Shown: piece after piece, positions 57,950 to 64,000 of the stretch
How positions within the stretch are numbered: the stretch's first letter is position 1
Layout of the letters: every line of letters starts with the position of its first letter
Origin: Psychrobacter arenosus
GTDB lineage: Bacteria; Pseudomonadota; Gammaproteobacteria; Pseudomonadales; Moraxellaceae
Reading direction: 5' to 3'
DNA: 64,000 nucleotides
Assembly (NCBI RefSeq): GCF_904848165.1
Contig: NZ_LR884459.1
Location: forward strand, 2,790,001-2,854,000
Notes under the pieces: generated by a model
Database searches by the model: none
Seen by the model: only the letters and a program-made list of their open reading frames with translations
What the model was told of the DNA's origin: nothing
Made by a program: the position numbers and the translations under genes

Positions 57950-59809
57950 TCACTCCACAAATCGGCCTTTAAGGGCAAATAAACCTTGTGGACGCTTCTG
58001 AATAAACAGAATCACAAGAACCAATAAGATAATCTTGGCCAGTACCGCGCCCATGCCAATCTCGAGCACCGTACCGCTGATACCCAAACCGAGTGACGCC
58101 AGGACCGCGCCCCAAACTTGACCAACACCGCCGACGACGACCACTAAGAAGGCATCGATGATGTACGTCTGACCCAAATCGGGACCAACGTTACCCACTT
58201 GCGCAAGCGCACAACCAGCGAGACCCGCTAGGCCAGAACCCAAGCCAAACGCCATCATATCGATTCGCGCTGAGCGAATACCGACAGCACGAGCCATTTG
58301 CCGATTTTGTGTTACGGCGCGGATAAAGAGGCCAAAGCGGGTTTTGTTTAACAGATACAGCAGCAGCATAAGGACCACGGTAGTAAAACCAATGATGGCG
58401 ATGCGGTTAAAGGGAAGGGATAGGCTTGGGGTGAGTTGGTAAGCGCCGCTTAGCCAAGCAATATTAGTCACTTCGACGTTTTGCGCGCCGAATATCATGC
58501 GCACTAGCTGCATCAAGATGAGACTGACACCAAAGGTAGCCAGTAGGGTTTCTAGCTCGCGACCATAAAGCGGCCGAATGACGATACGCTCAATAATCAT
58601 ACCGATGACGGCACTGACCAAAAAGGCGGCAGGAATCGCGGCGATGAGATACCAATCGAGCAAGCCGCTTAAATGCGTCTTGAATAAACTCTGCACCACA
58701 TAGGTGGTATATGCCCCAATCATAATTAGCTCGCCATGGGCCATATTAATGACACCGAGCAAGCCAAAGGTGATGGCAAGACCGAGGGCGGCGAGGAGTA
58801 AAATACTGGCGGTACTCATACCGGTAAAGATATGACCGCTCCATTCGCTCATCTTCAGCCGACGGGCGATACTTTCTTGGGCATCTATCAGAGCCGCTTC
58901 TAGCGCGGGGTCAAGGTCGGGCGCTTGCAACGCTTTCTCGATATCGACCATGACATCAGGACTGCTACTGTCTTTAAGTACCTCAAGAGCAGCAAGCTTA
59001 CCGGCGGTATTGTCTTCATTACTGATATTATCCAATCCACCACTCAAAAACTCTAATCGCGCGTTGAGCTGAATTAGTGCGGTCTTGACCTTATCATTGC
59101 TTTCATTGGCAAGGGCAGTCGTGATAACCGAAGGGTCCACTTGATTAAGGTGGAAGTCTAATATTTGTACCGCGTCTAGTCGCTGCGATGGCTCATCTGA
59201 GTCTAGCTTTACTTTGGCTTGACCAAAGATTAGTGCTGAGCGCAGCGCATTGGTCAGCGTTACTTGCTTTAAGTCATTGGGCCACTTTTCCAACACGGTT
59301 TTATCGGGATAGGAGAGTAAGGTCTCGTCACCAGCATCGTTGGTCTCTAGGATATAAGTCGTCCCGGAGTTGTCTTGGTACAGTGCGTCTGACTCAATCA
59401 GCTCGACTAAGCTATCGAGCGCTTCTACGCTACCAGACCAGCTATTTAGCATGGTTTGTCGGCCAGCAAAGTCCTTGGCGACAAATTGCTCAATCGCGTC
59501 GCCGCTAATAGCAGTCGTGGCGGTTTGGTCAGTTAGTTCAGGAGGGATTAAAGAGGTCTCACTAACGGCAGGTGTGCCAGTTTCACTATCCGCCTCAGCA
59601 TCAATTGCAGAATTTGTCTGAGGTTCTGCTAATGCATCGGTAGTAGTCATGGCCAAAGTGGGGAGAGCCGCTGGGGTTTCTTGTGCGCATGCAGTCGTTG
59701 CCGGGATAATTAGCAACTGCATGCACACAAAAAAACTGGCGAGCCATTTATAGGTTAATTTATCGGTTAGAACTGAATCAAAATTGGAGCGTAATCGAGA
59801 GCGCGGCAT
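57950..59809 (-). CDS. urtB: Urea ABC transporter permease UrtB
   Basis: A LivH-type permease of 619 residues. The C-terminal half (about 315-619) holds the membrane helices, with GLAITFGLLGVINMAHGELIMIGAYT and TRFGLFIRAVTQNRQMARAVG. The N-terminal half is a predicted exported domain: a signal-like stretch, then about 270 residues of helical, HEAT-like sequence including FAGRQTMLNSWSGS. Such an N-terminal domain is found in UrtB of many proteobacteria. The ATG at 59809 is chosen for AAGGAG 8 bases upstream; longer frames from 59827 or 59842 lack one. Confidence 0.93.
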   Translation of the reverse strand: MPRSRLRSNFDSVLTDKLTYKWLASFFVCMQLLIIPATTACAQETPAALPTLAMTTTDALAEPQTNSAIDAEADSETGTPAVSETSLIPPELTDQTATTAISGDAIEQFVAKDFAGRQTMLNSWSGSVEALDSLVELIESDALYQDNSGTTYILETNDAGDETLLSYPDKTVLEKWPNDLKQVTLTNALRSALIFGQAKVKLDSDEPSQRLDAVQILDFHLNQVDPSVITTALANESNDKVKTALIQLNARLEFLSGGLDNISNEDNTAGKLAALEVLKDSSSPDVMVDIEKALQAPDLDPALEAALIDAQESIARRLKMSEWSGHIFTGMSTASILLLAALGLAITFGLLGVINMAHGELIMIGAYTTYVVQSLFKTHLSGLLDWYLIAAIPAAFLVSAVIGMIIERIVIRPLYGRELETLLATFGVSLILMQLVRMIFGAQNVEVTNIAWLSGAYQLTPSLSLPFNRIAIIGFTTVVLMLLLYLLNKTRFGLFIRAVTQNRQMARAVGIRSARIDMMAFGLGSGLAGLAGCALAQVGNVGPDLGQTYIIDAFLVVVVGGVGQVWGAVLASLGLGISGTVLEIGMGAVLAKIILLVLVILFIQKRPQGLFALKGRFVE

Positions 59810-59941
59810 GGGCGACTCCTTATCCATTATCAAGATTGGCAAGAAATTAAGGACAACCCTTATCAGCTTAGCTAAGCCTTCATCAAAAGGTGTCCTTATA
59901 GTTTTTATGCTGAAGATTTTGAAATTATTATTAGACAGTCT

Positions 59942-61270
59942 CTATTTAGGGATATAGCTGCTCCAAGGCTCCGCTTGAATCACGTCATCGGTTTTGTAGA
60001 CCACATCAAACTGACCGTCGCTACGAATTTGACCAATCATGACCGGCTTCCATAAGTGATGGTTCTCCTCATCCATCTTCAACGTATAGCCCGATGGTGC
60101 GTCAAAGGTCTGACCACCCATTGCGATGCGAACCTTATCCACATCTGTCGTACCCGCTTTTTCAACCGCCTGCTTCCACATATTGATGCCCACATAGGTG
60201 GCTTCCATCGGATCATTGGTCACGACCTTGTCCGCGTTAGGTAGTTTCTTGTCAACCGCGTATTTTTTATAGGCCTTACTAAAGTCACTGTTGGTAGGGT
60301 TTTTGACCGACATGAAATAGTTCCATGCCGCTAGGTGACCCTGTAATGGGTTGGTATCGATGCCGCGCAGCTCTTCTTCACCGACTGAAAAGGCCATAAC
60401 AGGAATGTCAGACGCCTTGATACCTTGGTTGGCTAGCTCACGATAAAACGGTACGTTGGAGTCACCATTAATCGTCGAGATGACGGCAGTCTTTTTACCC
60501 GTTGAGAACTTTTTGATATTAGAGACGATGGTCTGGTAATTGCTAAAACCAAAGGGCGTGTATTCTTCCATGATGTCTTCATCCGCCACGCCTTTATCCT
60601 GCAAAAACGCGCGTAAAATCTGGTTGGTAGTGCGGGGATAGACATAATCAGTACCCAATAGAACAAAACGCTCTGCGCTGCCGCCTTCAGGACTCATCAA
60701 GTACTCAACCGCAGGAATAGCCTGCTGGTTGGGCGCTGCACCGGTATAGAAGATATTCTCAGATTGCTCTTGGCCTTCGTACTGAACCGGATAGAACATC
60801 AAGCCGTTAAGCTCTTCAACGACGGGCAATACAGATTTGCGCGATACTGAGGTCCAACCGCCGAAGATTACGTCGACTTCGTCCTGAGTTAGTAGCTGGC
60901 GAGCTTTTTCGGCGAATAGCGGCCAGTCAGAGGCGGGGTCAACTACCACAGGCTCTAACTGCTTGCCCAGTACGCCGCCATTGGCATTAATCTCGTCGAT
61001 AGTCATCAGCGCCGTGTCTTTTAGTGAGGTTTCTGAAATCGCCATCGTGCCTGACAGCGAGTGCAAGATACCGACCTTAATAGTGTCAGCATCGGCTGCA
61101 GTCGTGGTTACACTCGTTTCAGCGCTAGTCTCACCTGAGCTTGCCGTCTCATTTGAATTTGAACACCCACTTAGTAAGGTGCCACCCATTAAGGCTGCGG
61201 TTAATACTGCGAGTGGTGTGGATAATTTTTTGCTAGAAGGGATGGGTGTAGAAACAGATAAGTTGGTCAT
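59942..61270 (-). CDS. urtA: Urea ABC transporter substrate-binding protein UrtA
   Basis: Periplasmic receptor of the urea transporter, 442 residues. The leader ends in a lipobox (LLSGCSNSNE), so it is probably a lipoprotein, followed by a Ser/Thr/Ala-rich linker. The binding domain begins KVGILHSLSGTMAISETSL, typical of UrtA, and contains GGWTSVSRKSVLPVVEELNG, LMFYPVQYEGQE and LGTDYVYPRTTNQILRAFL. The ATG at 61270 with GGAG 6 bases upstream is chosen; the frame from 61363 would extend into the leader. It is the first gene of the urtABCDE operon, 132 bp before urtB. Confidence 0.95.
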   Translation of the reverse strand: MTNLSVSTPIPSSKKLSTPLAVLTAALMGGTLLSGCSNSNETASSGETSAETSVTTTAADADTIKVGILHSLSGTMAISETSLKDTALMTIDEINANGGVLGKQLEPVVVDPASDWPLFAEKARQLLTQDEVDVIFGGWTSVSRKSVLPVVEELNGLMFYPVQYEGQEQSENIFYTGAAPNQQAIPAVEYLMSPEGGSAERFVLLGTDYVYPRTTNQILRAFLQDKGVADEDIMEEYTPFGFSNYQTIVSNIKKFSTGKKTAVISTINGDSNVPFYRELANQGIKASDIPVMAFSVGEEELRGIDTNPLQGHLAAWNYFMSVKNPTNSDFSKAYKKYAVDKKLPNADKVVTNDPMEATYVGINMWKQAVEKAGTTDVDKVRIAMGGQTFDAPSGYTLKMDEENHHLWKPVMIGQIRSDGQFDVVYKTDDVIQAEPWSSYIPK

Positions 61271-61747
61271 TAAATTCTCCAAAAATAAAAGCAAAATTGC
61301 CAAAGCGGCTAGTCGATTTCTGCCGATAAGAAAGGTTTCTCTATGCAGGGTTGGAGAGTTCAAGTTTTATGCCAATTATATTTATTTTTTATTTATTAAG
61401 TACTTACAGAGGTTAGGCTAGGGATTGTCAATAAATTTTATTAAAGCAGTCAGAATGCTGAGTGAATTACGTTGGGTTTTGGTGCAGTTATTAACCATGC
61501 TCCAATAAGGGTGCACTGGTTTGGGGATTGCGTTAAAAATAAGGGCAGTAACGGCTGTATAAAAGAAGAATTGAGGAGCAAATACAGCGCAGGGGTCAAA
61601 AAGTGGCGGCATAGATTATGCAAAGTATAGGGGGTGAAAAGCAGGTTAGGCAGCATGCAGCATCGAGCCAGCAGCTACGCCATAGGTTATATCGTCAGCA
61701 TTAAATTAAGGCGATAAAAATACAATCAGTTTTAGGATAACCCCTTT
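61271..61747. other. Divergent intergenic region urtA/permease
   Basis: 477 bp with no credible gene. It must hold promoters for both directions. A weak sigma-54-like site for urtA and GGTGCA motifs are noted separately. AGGAT precedes the permease ATG at 61748. Confidence 0.4.
61359..61375 (-). promoter_or_regulatory. Candidate sigma-54-like promoter for urtA
   Basis: On the minus strand TTGGCATAAAACTTGAA matches the -24 element (TTGGCA) well. The -12 element is imperfect (TTGAA where TTGCA is expected). It lies about 90 bp before the urtA start. GGTGCA hexamers on the plus strand at 61481-61486 and 61510-61515, some 105-155 bp further upstream, could be half-sites for an NtrC-type activator, but no full NtrC dyad was found. 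Tentative. Confidence 0.22.
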
Positions 61748-63148
61748 ATGAGCACCTCCCTAAATCACGACAGTAATAGTGAACTCATTTATCAATTAGA
61801 GGATAAACCTGGATTTTTGCCCGCAAGCTTTGCCGCACTGCAGCATGTCCTTGCCAGTATCGTCGGCGTTGTCACGCCAACCTTGATTGTCGCCGGCACA
61901 CTAGGGTTAGGGGCGTATATTCCCTATATGATTAGCTGTGCGCTGATTGCCTCTGGTATCGGAACTTTTATCCAAAGTAGGAAAGTAGGTCCAGTGGGCG
62001 CTGGCATGCTGTGCCTTCAAGGCACGAGTTTTGGGTTTTTAACCGCTATTATCGCTGCAGGGTTTATTGTTAAAAACCGTGGTGGCTCACCTGAAGACAT
62101 CCTTGCGACCATCTTTGGCGTCAGCTTTTGCGCGGCGTTTGTCGAGATATTCCTAAGCCGCTTTATCCATAAACTGCAAAGAATATTCACTCCTGTGGTG
62201 ACGGGCACCATTATTATCTTAATCGGTATTCCGCTGATTAAAGTCGCTATGACCGATATCGGTGGCGGCTTTGGCGCAGATAACTTTGGCAGTCTGCAAA
62301 ATCTATTTTTGGGAGGTATTGTCTTACTGGCGGTCATTGCTTTTAACCGAGCCAAAAGCTCTATGTTGCGCTTATCTTCCGTGGTCATTGCTTTGATTTT
62401 AGGCATGATTGCTGCTTTCTTTATGGGGCTATTGGACTTTTCAAAGTTGCATAATGTCGGACTTATCACCATTCCAACACCGTTTAAATTTGGCTTTAAC
62501 TTTGAGTTGGCGGCCTTTATTCCTTTGATGATTTTATTCTGTGTCAGTGCTCTTGAGACCACAGGTGACTTGACGGCCAACTCTACTATATCTAAGCAAC
62601 CGGTTACCGGCCCCGTCTATCTGGAGCGCATTCGTGGAGGGGTATTGGCCGATGGGGTAAACTCTATTATCGCCACCACGCTGAACAGTATGCCATCGAC
62701 GACCTTTAGTCAGAACAATGGGGTGATCGCTTTGACCGGAGTCGCCAGTCGCCATGTTGGTATTTATATTGCCGCTATTTTGGTGGTCTTAGGATTGTTT
62801 CCCATCTTTGGAGCAGTGCTACAAATGATGCCCAAGCCGGTGCTTGGTGGTGCAACTTTAGTGATGTTTGGCACAGTGGCGGTCGCGGGTATTCGTGTGC
62901 TGGCCAGTGCCCGATTAGATCGCCGCGATATGATGATTATTGCTATCTCGATTGGAATGGGGCTCGGGGTATCGATGGTACCCGACGTGCTGTCGCAACT
63001 GCCGGAGCTCGTTCGTAATGTGCTGATATCACCAGTAGCAATGGGCGCTATCACGGCAATCTTACTCAGTCTTTTCCTTCCTGAAGAGAAAGTGAGCGCA
63101 GTGAAACCTATCCCAAATAAAACCGGAGAGTTAGCGAGTCCCTCATAG
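61748..63148 (+). CDS. Purine/xanthine permease (NCS2 family)
   Basis: A 466-residue nucleobase-cation symporter of the NAT/NCS2 family with 12 to 14 helices. Family features are LQHVLASIVGVVTPTLI near residue 31, the signature NSMPSTTFSQNNGVIALTGV, typical of xanthine and uric acid carriers (XanP, XanQ, UacT), and ALETTGDLTANSTIS. The NCS2 alternative is a uracil permease; the QNNG motif and the xdhA neighbour favour xanthine or urate. It points toward xdhA on the same strand, 574 bp upstream of it. Confidence 0.9.
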   Translation: MSTSLNHDSNSELIYQLEDKPGFLPASFAALQHVLASIVGVVTPTLIVAGTLGLGAYIPYMISCALIASGIGTFIQSRKVGPVGAGMLCLQGTSFGFLTAIIAAGFIVKNRGGSPEDILATIFGVSFCAAFVEIFLSRFIHKLQRIFTPVVTGTIIILIGIPLIKVAMTDIGGGFGADNFGSLQNLFLGGIVLLAVIAFNRAKSSMLRLSSVVIALILGMIAAFFMGLLDFSKLHNVGLITIPTPFKFGFNFELAAFIPLMILFCVSALETTGDLTANSTISKQPVTGPVYLERIRGGVLADGVNSIIATTLNSMPSTTFSQNNGVIALTGVASRHVGIYIAAILVVLGLFPIFGAVLQMMPKPVLGGATLVMFGTVAVAGIRVLASARLDRRDMMIIAISIGMGLGVSMVPDVLSQLPELVRNVLISPVAMGAITAILLSLFLPEEKVSAVKPIPNKTGELASPS

Positions 63149-63255
63149 CATTACTAGTTTGCTAGTATGATAGGACTGAGGCGGCTGAGTTTTGCACCAG
63201 TTATACAAAGGTAGTTTGAAACTAGGAGTACGATAGCGGCAAGATAGACTTTGGC

Positions 63256-63428
63256 TAGGGCGTGTCCTCAATTGAATCATGAGGCTAAAAGTGAGATAGA
63301 TTTTTGTCAGTCCATGGAAATTTTTCAGAGAATATGAGCATATTGTCTAGAAATTTTCGCAGAGTGGCGAAAATGTAGCCAGTTTTAGTCCATTACACGC
63401 TAGTGTTGTTAATTGAGGACACGCCCTA
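63256..63428. mobile_element. 173-bp MITE-like element with 18-bp terminal inverted repeats
   Basis: TAGGGCGTGTCCTCAATT (63256-63273) is the exact reverse complement of 63411-63428. If the outermost TA is counted as a target duplication, the repeats are 16 bp with TA flanks, as for IS630/Tc1-type or some IS5-type elements. The interior is AT-rich and non-coding and too short for a transposase, so it would need a helper in trans. It lies between the permease and xdhA, downstream of the permease stop by about 107 bp. Confidence 0.72.
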
Positions 63429-63498
63429 ATAGGGTAAAAGATTAAATTCAAAGCCTGTCTTGCAATTATCTTAACTTCATCGTATTCTCATAATTAAT

Positions 63499-63543
63499 AA
63501 ATAGAGTTAGCGTCTCTATATAAACCAGACGCTAACTCTATTT
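63499..63543. repeat. Perfect 17-bp inverted repeat
   Basis: AAATAGAGTTAGCGTCT (63499-63515) is the exact complement of 63527-63543, with an 11-nt loop. It would form a stable hairpin. It may be the permease terminator, now separated from it by the mobile element, but the T tail is only three bases; alternatively it is a regulatory site for xdhA. Confidence 0.55.
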
Positions 63544-63674
63544 GCGCCAAATTAATACTCTCTATTCGACGTCATACCCGCGCAATTTCTGCCTTAGGGC
63601 AGCGTCTACAATAGAAGCACCATTAGCATAAATCTACCCATCGAGGTCAATGCTGACTGACGATCTAAGGGTGT

Positions 63675-63698
63675 GATAAGCCGAATATTCGACTTATC
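63675..63698 (+). promoter_or_regulatory. 24-bp near-palindrome upstream of xdhA
   Basis: GATAAGCCGAATATTCGACTTATC pairs with itself in reverse complement at 22 of 24 positions, the two mismatches being a symmetric pair (C/A). It is centred 37 bp before the xdhA start, a position suited to an operator for a dimeric repressor. The regulator is not identified. Confidence 0.5.
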
Positions 63699-63722
63699 CA
63701 ATTATGCTAGCTGAGTGTTGCT

Positions 63723-64000
63723 ATGATTCGATTTTATCTTAATGGTAAGCCGCATGAGCTGACCGACATCAATCCCAATACCACCGTTCTTGAGTATTTG
63801 CGCCAGCACGTGCGCCAAACCGACACCAAAGAAGGCTGCGGTAGCGGTGACTGTGGCGCTTGTACCGTCATGGTGCAGCGGTTGCCGGATGCTCATTCGG
63901 CAGCGACAGACTCTCCTTTCTATACCCTTAATTCCTGTATTACCTTGCTGTCTTTAATAGACGGTCATCATTTGCTGACGGCGGCTTATCTGGCGGACAA
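63723..64000 (+). CDS. xdhA: Xanthine dehydrogenase small subunit XdhA (3' end missing)
   Basis: Iron-sulfur and FAD subunit of xanthine dehydrogenase, which oxidises hypoxanthine and xanthine to urate. The visible 92 codons cover the N-terminal ferredoxin-like 2Fe-2S domain: MIRFYLNGKPHELTDINPN, then EGCGSGDCGACTVMV with three of the four cluster cysteines, and the fourth in LNSCITL. The frame is open to the window end. The start is the ATG at 63723. xdhB, xdhC and other catabolic genes would be expected beyond the edge. Confidence 0.93.
   Translation, partial: MIRFYLNGKPHELTDINPNTTVLEYLRQHVRQTDTKEGCGSGDCGACTVMVQRLPDAHSAATDSPFYTLNSCITLLSLIDGHHLLTAAYLAD

Larger units (their letters stand above)
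63149..63722. other. Intergenic region permease/xdhA
   Basis: 574 bp without a gene but rich in structure: an inverted-repeat-bounded element (63256-63428), a 17-bp perfect inverted repeat (63499-63543) and a 24-bp near-palindrome (63675-63698), each listed separately. Confidence 0.6.

Noticed and set aside
62017..62580. 187-codon open frame on the minus strand inside the permease gene
   Set aside because: It is a reverse-strand shadow of a well-supported membrane protein, with no ribosome binding site or recognisable domain.
1..64000. tRNA, rRNA or CRISPR loci
   Set aside because: No tRNA T-loop with matching acceptor, no rRNA sequence and no regularly spaced direct repeats were seen in the window.

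Overview
The window reads as chromosomal DNA of a Psychrobacter-like gammaproteobacterium (Moraxellaceae). This is inferred from the gene content, the gene orders (ypjD next to ffh, uvrA-yajR-ssb, efp head to head with epmB, a FimX-like protein, gspN-gspC-gspD) and the AT-rich intergenic DNA around moderately GC-rich genes. It is mostly housekeeping sequence. I see no tRNA, rRNA, CRISPR array, prophage or complete insertion sequence. Both ends cut a gene: purU lacks its start at the left edge and xdhA lacks its end at the right edge.

Layout. 1-10 kb: purU, an AmpG-like transporter, ypjD (minus), ffh, tsaB, uppP, rsmJ, a small membrane protein with an L12-like tail, ubiA and a DUF4112 protein. 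10-17 kb, mostly minus: two exported proteins of unknown function, yjbQ, a YiaA-type membrane protein (plus), mnmC, a coiled-coil membrane protein, yciI and yciB. 17-24.6 kb: a PHP phosphoesterase (yciV/RNase AM-like), a membrane diguanylate cyclase, truD, an acetyltransferase, two tiny related membrane proteins, a DUF4870 protein and a lipoprotein. 24.6-32 kb: uvrA, a YajR-like transporter, ssb, then about 1.2 kb of AT-rich non-coding DNA before an H-NS gene. 32-38 kb: gspN, gspC, gspD, a small protein and a TatD nuclease. 38-48 kb: tcdA, a GAF hybrid histidine kinase, efp, epmB, a 609-residue protein with a PilZ-like end, and a FimX-like protein with degenerate GGDEF and EAL sites. 48-54.7 kb: a lipoprotein cytochrome c, a MoxR-DUF58-transglutaminase operon, and exbB-exbD behind a likely Fur box. 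54.8-61.3 kb, minus: urtA-urtB-urtC-urtD-urtE, an ABC urea transporter. 61.7-64 kb: a purine/xanthine permease and the start of xdhA.

The last 9 kb form a plausible nitrogen-scavenging block: purine uptake and oxidation are encoded next to, and divergently from, urea uptake. Intergenic DNA holds most of the unexplained structure: a 173-bp element with perfect 18-bp terminal inverted repeats between the permease and xdhA; a perfect 17-bp inverted repeat and a 24-bp near-palindrome in front of xdhA; a repeat-like block that splits urtD from urtE; and perfect inverted repeats near 22.5 kb and 23.5 kb. The most notable protein-level oddity is a tyrosine in UppP where the family's active-site histidine is expected. 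I found no clear new defence or biosynthetic system. The best candidates for undescribed biology are the FimX-like/PilZ-like pair, the intergenic elements and the small paralogous membrane proteins.
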